In this document: positions 6,074 through 12,635 of the stretch, piece after piece | Position numbering within the stretch: position 1 is the stretch's first letter | Layout: the number at the start of each line of letters is the position of its first letter | Source of the DNA: a virus | Length of the DNA stretch: 38,674 nucleotides | Reading direction: 5' to 3' (one strand) | IMG/VR virus record: IMGVR_UViG_3300006735_000078 | Coordinates: 1-38,674 of that record | The notes under the pieces: model-generated | What the model was told of the DNA's origin: nothing | Databases searched by the model: none | What the model saw: only the letters and a program-made list of their open reading frames with translations | Made by a program: the position numbers and the translations under genes

Positions 6074-6833
6074 AAATTTTGTCAGCGAACCAGGCGTGGC
6101 AGGATTTTGTTGGATGATATGAGTATGGATTTAGATCACCTTGCTTTACGAGGTAGGGAACTCTGCTGGAATCGCTGTCAGCGAACTGTGAAACGTGATA
6201 TCCGTCTGCTTTAGGAGCATAACCACGGTCTGCACATCTCAATGATAGTAAATCCCGCTGAGGTTTGTCATCAAAAAGCATATTAGGACTCTTATAGTCA
6301 TAATTGTGGTGGTTGAAAGTATCCAACCAGTAGTTTTTGATCCCAGCAAGAGCAAAAAACTTGTCCCAGAACCTTATTTGTTGCGATAAGAGGATAACTT
6401 TTTGCTCATGATTGTAGTGATGGGTTATATGTTCCTTGACATTGAATTGTGCACGCTCTTTCATAGCGTCTTTACCCCATCCATTACCAAATAGAACGTT
6501 TACATAGTCCTGTTTTGAGTTATACCACACTTCTGTGCGTGGTGTAACTGTCAATGCCCATATGACAGTGGTATTTTGACACTTCTGTTTCGACAAATCT
6601 CCAAAATATTTCGTCGCCATACGGAATTGCCTCTCATTTGAGGATCCCATTACCGCAAAATTCTTATTTTCCATCCCCCAACGTTCAGCAAGGATGCTTC
6701 TCCATGCATATTCTCTGGATACTTCTTTATCGGTCATCTTACCGCTCTTGCGATAATCTATTTCAGTCATCCCTTCTTCGTAATGGAGACCAACTCCAAA
6801 CGTCCAAGAGCATCCAAAGGTAACTAGCGTCAT
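6045..6833 (-). CDS. SGNH-type hydrolase-like protein, GCSW family, copy 3
   Basis: This 262-residue protein starts MTLVTFGCSWTFGVGLHYEEG with candidate nucleophile S9. Block II is FAVMGSSNERQFRMA. The strand TTVIWALTVTPRTEVWY follows, then IRFWDKFFALAGIKNYWLDTFN and the C-terminal NPYSYHPTKSCHAWFADKIYDEI with H240. It is more distant from copies 1 and 2 than those are from each other, and it lacks their PYPCNxDLLSQLAY segment, having QRDLLSLRCADRGY instead. Its ATG overlaps the TGA of a 28-residue ORF as ATGA, and its end overlaps copy 2 by 29 bases. The substrate is unknown. Confidence 0.75.
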   Translation of the reverse strand: MTLVTFGCSWTFGVGLHYEEGMTEIDYRKSGKMTDKEVSREYAWRSILAERWGMENKNFAVMGSSNERQFRMATKYFGDLSKQKCQNTTVIWALTVTPRTEVWYNSKQDYVNVLFGNGWGKDAMKERAQFNVKEHITHHYNHEQKVILLSQQIRFWDKFFALAGIKNYWLDTFNHHNYDYKSPNMLFDDKPQRDLLSLRCADRGYAPKADGYHVSQFADSDSSRVPYLVKQGDLNPYSYHPTKSCHAWFADKIYDEIANIRV

Positions 6834-6916
6834 TCTGTGATATAACGAGGAGGTAGTAATCGTGGTATCCTGCCGTATTTATCGCGACATAGTTTGGCGA
6901 ATATGGTCAAAGTCAT
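6830..6916 (-). CDS. 28-residue basic mini-protein coupled to an SGNH gene
   Basis: A 28-codon frame MTLTIFAKLCRDKYGRIPR... ends in TGA that overlaps the ATG of the SGNH gene at 6833 (ATGA). It begins 20 bases after the stop of the sulfotransferase-like gene at 6937. The ATGA junction is the same arrangement used by several clear genes in this window, which is the main support. The peptide is basic and Pro/Arg-rich at its end (RLLPPRY). It could be a leader peptide that brings ribosomes to the SGNH start, which has no Shine-Dalgarno site of its own. It is too short for family recognition. Confidence 0.4.
   Translation of the reverse strand: MTLTIFAKLCRDKYGRIPRLLPPRYITE
6876..6883 (-). promoter_or_regulatory. 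candidate late promoter (GATAAATA) on the minus strand
   Basis: Read on the minus strand, 6883 to 6876 is GATAAATA, an exact match to the NATAAATA late box of T4-like cyanophages. It lies 42 bases upstream of the SGNH start at 6833 and would serve the three-gene SGNH array. It also falls inside the 28-residue ORF, so it may be a chance match. Confidence 0.35.
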
Positions 6917-6936
6917 TACGGTGACTTGGTAGCACT

Positions 6937-7914
6937 CTATTTTCCCCATGAATCAGGCAACTCATCGAAAACAACCTTCCAATCCTTATAGAAGCGACCC
7001 ATATACATTCCAGCAACGTTGATATCCTCTTCATCAAGGTCTTCAATGTCACTTGACCACTGATCTTTGAGGTAATCGTACTCAGGTGCATTACTTCCCA
7101 TGTCTGGGACATAACAATTATGATGAATTTTGGTAATTTTGTAATTTAGGAAGTTAGAAAGACGCTCTAACTCTTCTTTTTCCTTATCTGGGTTCCAAAA
7201 ATCTTCCATAACCATGGGATAAACGTTTTCTTTCCCAAATGCATCGCAAAATTTCAGGTAACCATCGGTATAATCGCAGTGATACGGCAAACGATCCTTT
7301 TTTAGGTTCCAGAAAAAGAGTTTTTTGTGCTTTTTTCTGGCAGCATAACGAGAAGCGACAAAATCGCCTCCAAATGCGTCCATAATTTCGAGTTCTCGCT
7401 GACAGACACTGCCAACTTCGGAAAAATAGCGCCGAACCGGGTCCCGGAACTGCATTGTGACCTTTACGTTGAAGTGATCACGAAGTTTTGGAGCAATTCC
7501 CAACAAAAATTCCCTGTCAAGACTAAAATTGGCGTTCGAGAAGTCGCAAACTGCCGCATATGTCTCTTTGACGTTTTCATAGTGACCTAAAAAGTATTCA
7601 ATATACCCATCAATGTGTTTTGGAGTCTTTTGGAGAATCTCAGTTGACGTATTTTCGATAAAAAGGTTACTTCGAGACAAATATTTCCCAAAAGGATGCG
7701 TGGGTGGTCGTTTACCACCGTTGTATTGCGTACCTTCCCACAAGGTATCGAACATCCTCCAAGCGGATGGGGTATTTTGTTGCAAGCAGTTGAGGTACCA
7801 GTTCTCTTTCTTATGCCCCATGTGGGCATACTGGTTCTCCATCGTCACTGTGTAATGAAATGGACTGGTAGCAGACCAACCTGTACCAGGGTTCAAAAGC
7901 AGAGTGGGCTTCAT
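6937..7914 (-). CDS. sulfotransferase-like protein, copy A
   Basis: This 325-residue protein has the two landmarks of PAPS-dependent sulfotransferases. One is a 5'-phosphosulfate loop-like segment near the N-terminus (NPGTGWSATSPFHY, about residues 8-21). The other is a 3'-phosphate-binding-like segment MQFRDPVRRYFSEV (about 154-167), equivalent to the RNPxxRxxS motif. Such enzymes move a sulfo group from PAPS to a hydroxyl or amine, often on a carbohydrate or lipid. The loop is unusual in having TGWSATS rather than xxRSGTT/S, with Trp in place of Arg. It shares its N-terminus (MKPTLxLNxGTGWSxTxPxxYT), the RDPxRR motif and the C-terminal NAPEYDYLKDQW segment with the plus-strand gene at 8101. 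It is the first gene of the leftward operon. Confidence 0.7.
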   Translation of the reverse strand: MKPTLLLNPGTGWSATSPFHYTVTMENQYAHMGHKKENWYLNCLQQNTPSAWRMFDTLWEGTQYNGGKRPPTHPFGKYLSRSNLFIENTSTEILQKTPKHIDGYIEYFLGHYENVKETYAAVCDFSNANFSLDREFLLGIAPKLRDHFNVKVTMQFRDPVRRYFSEVGSVCQRELEIMDAFGGDFVASRYAARKKHKKLFFWNLKKDRLPYHCDYTDGYLKFCDAFGKENVYPMVMEDFWNPDKEKEELERLSNFLNYKITKIHHNCYVPDMGSNAPEYDYLKDQWSSDIEDLDEEDINVAGMYMGRFYKDWKVVFDELPDSWGK

Positions 7915-7945
7915 GGTAAACTATATACGTCAGGGGGGAATTTTT
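7915..7945. promoter_or_regulatory. divergent intergenic region between the two island arms
   Basis: These 31 bases separate the minus-strand start at 7914 from the plus-strand start at 7946, so promoters of both arms must lie here or overlap coding sequence. ACTATATAC (about 7920-7928) is AT-rich and -10-like. On the plus strand AGGGGGGAA (7932-7940) is a strong Shine-Dalgarno site five bases before the ATG. The minus-strand start has no matching site. The assignment as a divergent promoter is inferred from gene direction. Confidence 0.4.
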
Positions 7946-8101
7946 ATGCCTTACGATGTCTATCTAGACAAGAAAATGATCTTTGAATCTATTTCAAAGG
8001 AACAAGCAGAAGAGATTCGCACTACCATGCAAAGAATGATCATGGCAGGAATCAATACTACTTATAAGGTCGAAGACATCAGAATTGAACCATGTGAATA
8101 A
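7946..8101 (+). CDS. 51-residue small protein, function unknown
   Basis: A 51-residue protein MPYDVYLDKKMIFESISKEQ... is followed by a helix AEEIRTTMQRMIMAG and a final strand TTYKVEDIRIEPC. The overall strand-helix-strand plan is that of a small soluble domain. The frame is open upstream to 7904, but the ATG at 7946 is preceded by the strong Shine-Dalgarno AGGGGGGAA, which decides the start. Its TAA overlaps the ATG of the sulfotransferase-like gene by one base (TAATG). It opens the plus-strand arm of the island. No family is recognised. Confidence 0.65.
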   Translation: MPYDVYLDKKMIFESISKEQAEEIRTTMQRMIMAGINTTYKVEDIRIEPCE

Positions 8102-8991
8102 TGAAACCCACGTTATTTTTGAACGTAGGAACGGGATGGTCCGGTACTACTCCATTATACTACACTTTGGGGTGGTATAACAAGTATTGTCATGCAGGTC
8201 ACCGCAAAGAGAAGGGATATTTGTGGTTGCTTCAATTGCAGGAAGATAAAAACACTTTTGAGAGAGTAAAATTCTACAAGAAGTTTTTTGGACCGTCAAG
8301 GAAGTCAATAACAACGAGAAAACCAAAAATTTTCACTCACGAATCTCCTTATGTTGCTGGAAAGTGGTCTGAGGAAGAAATTGAGTATTTTTGGGGTCCT
8401 CCGTTTGAATTGAAGAAATACGTTCAATATTATCTCAAGCATTGGGATAATATCAAGGATGATTATAAGGCAGTTGCTGATTTTAGCAATCCTAATGGAT
8501 ATTGCTCTCCAGAATATCTACAATTCTTGGCATTTCACTTACAGAGTTATTTTGACGTAAAAATCCACATTATTTTTCGAGATCCTCTCCGTAGACTCTG
8601 GTCTTGTCGTCAGGCACAGAAAAGAGACAAACCTGTCGAGCATTTTTTGAAGTGTGGCATGGATTTTGACTATGTGGACATGTATATCAAATGGGCAGCT
8701 GCTTTTGGAGAGGATGCCGTCCATATTACGATCATGGAAGATTTTTGGGCAGGTGATACTGCTCCACTTTCTGATTTTATCGGTATGGAGATTGGAGATG
8801 TTCATCCAAACGCATATGTTCCAGATTTAGGTCCCTGTGCTCCACATATCCAATATTTGAATGACCAGTGGGAGTCTGATGTCATGCATCTACCAGATCA
8901 TGCCCGTGAGAAGGCAGGAATCTTTTTAGAACCATGTTATGAGCATTGGAAGCAGTATTTTGGGCACTTGCCAGAATCCTGGAGAAAGTGA
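8101..8991 (+). CDS. sulfotransferase-like protein, copy B
   Basis: This 296-residue protein starts MKPTLFLNVGTGWSGTTPLYYTL. The loop TGWSGTTP (residues 11-18) matches the PAPS 5'-phosphosulfate loop, and IIFRDPLRRLWSCR (about 157-170) matches the 3'-phosphate-binding motif. Its C-terminal part (HPNAYVPDLGPCAPHIQYLNDQWESD) matches copy A (HHNCYVPDMGSNAPEYDYLKDQWSSD). Copies A and B are therefore paralogues placed head to head around 7930. The SGTT version here is closer to the classical loop than copy A. The acceptor is unknown; a glycan or a small molecule is likely given the carbamoyltransferase and SGNH neighbours. No signal peptide is seen. Confidence 0.7.
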   Translation: MKPTLFLNVGTGWSGTTPLYYTLGWYNKYCHAGHRKEKGYLWLLQLQEDKNTFERVKFYKKFFGPSRKSITTRKPKIFTHESPYVAGKWSEEEIEYFWGPPFELKKYVQYYLKHWDNIKDDYKAVADFSNPNGYCSPEYLQFLAFHLQSYFDVKIHIIFRDPLRRLWSCRQAQKRDKPVEHFLKCGMDFDYVDMYIKWAAAFGEDAVHITIMEDFWAGDTAPLSDFIGMEIGDVHPNAYVPDLGPCAPHIQYLNDQWESDVMHLPDHAREKAGIFLEPCYEHWKQYFGHLPESWRK

Positions 8992-9021
8992 TAACATACA
9001 TAGTCTGCTGTCGAGGTAATT

Positions 9022-9153
9022 ATGCTCCGTCTTTGGTATTGGATCAAAGGTGAATACAATCTCTGGAAAATTCGCAAAATGGATCCGTTCATTTATGAGG
9101 TTGATGATATGGAGGAGGATCTAGATGACGACGAAACAGAAGAGGTAGAATGA
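9022..9153 (+). CDS. 43-residue protein with acidic tail, function unknown
   Basis: The ATG at 9022 follows a Shine-Dalgarno site GAGG at about five bases. The product starts MLRLWYWIKGEYNLWKIRKM, aromatic and basic, and ends in a strongly acidic tail DDMEEDLDDDETEEVE. This two-part charge pattern suggests a peptide that contacts a membrane or a partner with its front half. The TGA overlaps the ATG of the carbamoyltransferase as ATGA, so its translation is probably coupled to that enzyme. The frame is clearly used: ribosome site, coupling and spacing all agree. The function is unknown. Confidence 0.65.
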   Translation: MLRLWYWIKGEYNLWKIRKMDPFIYEVDDMEEDLDDDETEEVE

Positions 9154-10529
9154 TTGGTTTTTCTGAAGGATTTCATGACGCTGGATTAGCAGTTGTTCAT
9201 GAAAACAAGATTATCTTTGCTGCACACAGCGAAAGATATTCTAAGAAAAAACATGACAAGAAATTGTGCGGTGAACTTGCGTTTTACGGCAATTATCTCA
9301 ATCCAAATGCTGACGTAGTTGCTTTTTACGAGAAGCAGTTCCCGAAACGTGTTCGGCAATTTTTTGCTGGACAAAAACACTGGCGTAGGCGGCGACATCT
9401 AGCATTACGCCCAACTATTAGTTTTCCTCACCACCAATCGCATGCTGCGGCAGCATTTCAGACTTCATGCTTTGAAGAAGCAGCATGTGTCGTTGTAGAT
9501 AGTATTGGTGAGTGGGATTGCAGTTCTGTATGGACTGCAAAGATGGAAGATGGTAAAGCAGTCTATAAAAAGGTCTGGTCTCAGGCATATCCCAAGTCTA
9601 TTGGTCTTTGGTACTCTGCATTGACAGGATGGGCAGGTCTTCGCCCTTTAGATGAGGAATACATCTTCATGGGTATGGCAGCATTCGGAAAACCGAAGCA
9701 TATCGATGAAGTTCGCCAACTTCTGTCACAAAACAACCATCGTGGTTGTCAACTTGACATTGAGAGCAAAGAAGACGTTGCTGCTAGTGCACAGGTTGTT
9801 CTGGAGACAGAATTGCATGCTATTTTTGATATAGCAATGCAGTACAGCAATAATATTTGTTATGGGGGTGGAGTTGCCCTAAATTGCGTTGCCAACACCA
9901 AACTCCGGGATAAGTGCAATCTATGGATCATGCCTAATCCAGGAGATGCCGGTGGGGCACTTGGTGCTGCCTTATTGGCGTCTGGTAAGAAGGTTGAGTT
10001 CACTCCTTATACTGGTCACAGTATTTCTCGTAAAATCGACCCCAAAGAGGTTGTAGACGTTCTTTTGAGGGATGGTATCTGTGGTGTTGCAAATGGCAAG
10101 GCAGAATATGGTCCTCGTGCCCTAGGCAACAGATCTTTGCTTGCAGACCCCCGAACCTTTGCAAATAAGGATCGAGTCAACGAAATCAAGAAGAGGCAGA
10201 AGTTCAGACCGTTTGCTCCGGCAATTCTGGAGGAATCTTGCCAAGATTACTTCTGGATGCCAGAACATTCCCGGTACATGTCTTATGTCTATCAATGTAA
10301 GCGTCCAGACGACATTCCTGCCTGCGTACACGTCGATAATAGTGCAAGAGTGCAAACGGTACCGGAAACCAGTCCATCGGTCTTCAGGGCGATTCTAGAG
10401 GCGTGGGAAGAGCGCACAGGTTGCCCAGTGCTACTAAATACATCACTGAACATTCGTGGCATGCCAATGGTCAACGAATGGTCTGATGCATTAGATTTTT
10501 CAAACAAGTATAACGTGACTGTATTATGA
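9150..10529 (+). CDS. carbamoyltransferase (NodU/CmcH family)
   Basis: This 459-residue protein shows the NodU/CmcH signature. N-terminal MIGFSEGFHDAGLAVV is followed by HSERYSKKKHD, and by the metal-binding cluster FPHHQSHAAAA (about 92-102). ATP-site segments are VVVDSIGEWDCSS, YGGGVALNCVANTKL and PNPGDAGGALGAA. The C-terminal domain contains AEYGPRALGNRSLLADPR, QKFRPFAPAIL and LLNTSLNIRGMPMV. Members make carbamoyl-adenylate from carbamoyl phosphate and ATP and pass the carbamoyl group to a hydroxyl of a sugar or natural product. The protein is shorter than typical members (usually about 550-600 residues) and ends soon after the NTSLNIRG motif, so the extreme C-terminus is trimmed. It is coupled by ATGA overlaps on both sides. 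The acceptor is unknown. Confidence 0.9.
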   Translation: MIGFSEGFHDAGLAVVHENKIIFAAHSERYSKKKHDKKLCGELAFYGNYLNPNADVVAFYEKQFPKRVRQFFAGQKHWRRRRHLALRPTISFPHHQSHAAAAFQTSCFEEAACVVVDSIGEWDCSSVWTAKMEDGKAVYKKVWSQAYPKSIGLWYSALTGWAGLRPLDEEYIFMGMAAFGKPKHIDEVRQLLSQNNHRGCQLDIESKEDVAASAQVVLETELHAIFDIAMQYSNNICYGGGVALNCVANTKLRDKCNLWIMPNPGDAGGALGAALLASGKKVEFTPYTGHSISRKIDPKEVVDVLLRDGICGVANGKAEYGPRALGNRSLLADPRTFANKDRVNEIKKRQKFRPFAPAILEESCQDYFWMPEHSRYMSYVYQCKRPDDIPACVHVDNSARVQTVPETSPSVFRAILEAWEERTGCPVLLNTSLNIRGMPMVNEWSDALDFSNKYNVTVL

Positions 10530-11365
10530 AAATCCTATTCTCCGGAGATTCCTTCTGCGAAGGCACCGAATTAGACGGTCTGGAGCATAGTCTTGAACTT
10601 AGAGACAAACTGAGGTACTCAAACGTAGTCAGTGAGTATGTCAATGACTTATATGGGTTGAATGTTACTTTTGACAATATTGGATACTCTGGTTACTCAA
10701 ATGATCAGATTACCCGTGATACAGTCACTTGGTGTGAGAATAATGAAGCAGATCTCGTAGTTGTCGAGTTTTCTCATCCCCAGAGGTGGGCGTTCTATAG
10801 TGAAGAGCATGAACGCTGGTATAGCATGGATCAGTACGAACATTTCCATGGTTGTCACCCAGATCACAAAGTAATTGGGATTTGTGAGTGGTGGGATAAG
10901 AATGTCAAGTCCCGGACCCAGTATATTGAAAATTTCTTCAAAAATGTGTTTCTTCTTGAAAGTTACTTTGAGAAGAAGGGTATTCCTTATATCTTCTTGC
11001 AATTAGAGGAATGGACTGACACAGAACTCAAGTATTGTGTCAGTCCATGGATGGAGTTAGTCAAGAACCGCGATATCAAAGGTGTTACTCCATCTCAAGA
11101 AGAATTCGTTCCTAGGGACTACCATCCCGGAGAAACTAATGCTATCTGCCCATCATGGTGGATGAATGAAGAAGAATTGATTAGAGAGTACAGAACTCTT
11201 GATTTGCGGGATCGTAAGACTGAATTTGCCACTGGTGATGAGGAAGACACTCACAGGTGGTTAGGGGGATGGCATCCTAGTGCAAATGGTCATATTGCTA
11301 TCGCAAAATGGATTCTAAGTCAAATGATTGAACATCCAGGACTCAAGCACTTTTTTCCTAAGTGA
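10526..11365 (+). CDS. SGNH/GDSL-type hydrolase-like protein
   Basis: This 279-residue protein has a textbook block I, MKILFSGDSFCEGTE, with the nucleophile S9. Block II is probably NIGYSGYSNDQITRD (around residues 52-66). DLVVVEFSHPQRWAFY follows as the third strand. Block V is GGWHPSANGHIAIAKWI with H250 as the likely catalytic histidine. This is the most canonical SGNH protein in the window, and the only one on the plus strand with a true GDS. It is flanked by the carbamoyltransferase (ATGA overlap) and the radical SAM gene (TGATG overlap), so it belongs to the same pathway by context. It could be a deacetylase or an acyltransferase of a carbamoylated glycan; that role is inference. Confidence 0.75.
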   Translation: MKILFSGDSFCEGTELDGLEHSLELRDKLRYSNVVSEYVNDLYGLNVTFDNIGYSGYSNDQITRDTVTWCENNEADLVVVEFSHPQRWAFYSEEHERWYSMDQYEHFHGCHPDHKVIGICEWWDKNVKSRTQYIENFFKNVFLLESYFEKKGIPYIFLQLEEWTDTELKYCVSPWMELVKNRDIKGVTPSQEEFVPRDYHPGETNAICPSWWMNEEELIREYRTLDLRDRKTEFATGDEEDTHRWLGGWHPSANGHIAIAKWILSQMIEHPGLKHFFPK

Positions 11366-12579
11366 TGAAGAAAGAAGACCTTCTAAGTGACATAAAAAAT
11401 AATTCTTTTTGTTCTTATCCATTTACCAACATTCGTAATGGAATGTCGCATGGTTATACACCATGCTGTTGGATGCAAACTCAACAATTAGTCGGTCCTG
11501 CTAATACGACACCATTTGATTATTATGATGGTCCTGAGGCGAAAGAATTGCGTCGTGCAATGCTCGCTGGTGAAATGTCAGAATATGTCAAAGCAATGTG
11601 TCAAAGATGTTTCTATAAGGAGAAACACTTTGGTACATCACCTCGTTTGATGAATGAGTTGTATGATCCCAAAATTTTAGATCATTATGCCGAAGATGGG
11701 AGTTATACGGGCACTGCAAGAAATCTGAACCTAGAATTGAATTTTTATGGTAATACTTGTAACTTAGAATGCTATGGTTGCCATTCTGGAGATTCTACGA
11801 CTAGAGACAGACGTTTAGAGCAATTAGCAGATCTTGATAAGAGATATCCGAGAACTAATAAGTTTCCAGATACAGATCTCCTAAAAATTGATCAAGCTCA
11901 ATTTAGTGACATTATAAGTGACATTTTAGATAATGCAGATCGTATCAAGTCAATATCTTTCTGTGGTGGAGAACCGATGCTAATGAAATCCCATTTTAGG
12001 GTTTTAGATGCTCTTGCTGGTTCTGGTAAGTCAAGGTCTATTAGTTTGTCGTATGTATCGAATATGACGATATTTACTTTGAAGCAGATGCAAAAATATC
12101 TTGATAGATTCAATTATACCCACATTCAGTGGAGTTGTGATGGTTTGGGTGATAGGAACTATTATTTGCGATATCCAACTAATTGGGAGCAGACCTTGAG
12201 TCATGTGGACGAAATACGCGAGTATTTCCTTAGGACTGGTAAGGGGTCAATTGCAGGAACATATACTCCATCTGTTTTGTCTGTTTACAAGATCAAGGAA
12301 GTATTTGAGTTTTTTGAAAAACGTGGTCTCAAAAAACGTCCATTTCAGATCTATAACAACCTAGAAAACCCAGATTACCTCAGGGTCAATAATTTGCCCC
12401 ATCCCATCAAAGAAGAGATCTATGATGATGTGAAAAGTGTAGATGAGTCTGTTGCTAAGCAGATGATGCAAAGTCCAATAACAAATGGATGGATAAAGGC
12501 GAAAAAGTATTTTGATGACCTTGACAGTCTAAGAAATACCAATTGGAGACAGACTTTTCCCGAACTTGCGGGGTACTAA
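11365..12579 (+). CDS. radical SAM protein with N-terminal cysteine-rich region
   Basis: This 404-residue protein carries the radical SAM cluster motif CNLECYGC (C132, C136, C139), preceded by the strand LNLELNFYGNT. The GGEP motif follows the second strand (SFCGGEPML, about 199-206). Upstream are extra cysteines: NSFCSYPFTNIR, TPCCWMQT (C34, C35) and AMCQRCFYKE (C79, C82). These resemble the PW-and-CC pattern of twitch/SPASM-type radical SAM proteins that bind a second iron-sulfur cluster, here with those elements before the core. Proteins of this kind are known from cyanophages, with unknown substrates; they may modify peptides, proteins or sugars. I chose ATG 11365 over the GTG at 11362 because it overlaps the previous stop as TGATG. 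Its TAA lies within a CTAAATA box. Confidence 0.85.
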   Translation: MKKEDLLSDIKNNSFCSYPFTNIRNGMSHGYTPCCWMQTQQLVGPANTTPFDYYDGPEAKELRRAMLAGEMSEYVKAMCQRCFYKEKHFGTSPRLMNELYDPKILDHYAEDGSYTGTARNLNLELNFYGNTCNLECYGCHSGDSTTRDRRLEQLADLDKRYPRTNKFPDTDLLKIDQAQFSDIISDILDNADRIKSISFCGGEPMLMKSHFRVLDALAGSGKSRSISLSYVSNMTIFTLKQMQKYLDRFNYTHIQWSCDGLGDRNYYLRYPTNWEQTLSHVDEIREYFLRTGKGSIAGTYTPSVLSVYKIKEVFEFFEKRGLKKRPFQIYNNLENPDYLRVNNLPHPIKEEIYDDVKSVDESVAKQMMQSPITNGWIKAKKYFDDLDSLRNTNWRQTFPELAGY

Positions 12580-12582
12580 ATA
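12576..12582 (+). promoter_or_regulatory. candidate late promoter (CTAAATA) overlapping a stop codon
   Basis: CTAAATA at 12576-12582 contains the TAA stop of the radical SAM gene (12577-12579) and is followed by ATATGG. It lies 53 bases upstream of the glycosyltransferase-like start at 12636. It resembles the boxes before gp25 and the tail fibre gene. The match is to a short motif only. Confidence 0.35.
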
Positions 12583-12592
12583 ATATGGTATT

Positions 12593-12612
12593 ATGCCTGC
12601 AGGCATGATGCC
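12593..12612. repeat. overlapping perfect palindromes with three ATGCC half-sites
   Basis: ATGCCTGCAGGCAT at 12593-12606 is a perfect 14-base palindrome. It overlaps GGCATGATGCC at 12602-12612, an 11-base perfect inverted repeat with a single central base. Together they give three ATGCC half-sites in alternating direction. There is no T tract, so this is not a simple terminator. It lies between a candidate late promoter and the glycosyltransferase-like gene, as an operator or a leader hairpin would. Confidence 0.5.
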
Positions 12613-12635
12613 TTATTACAAATTGACCTACATGT

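Noticed and set aside
6861-6912. Plus-strand GTG frame behind a perfect GAGGAGGT ribosome-like site
   Set aside because: It stops after 17 codons and lies antisense to the minus-strand operon; the purine run is more likely a chance feature of the opposite strand.
7904-7945. Upstream ATG starts for the 51-residue gene
   Set aside because: They would overlap the start of the divergent sulfotransferase-like gene and ignore the strong ribosome site just before 7946.
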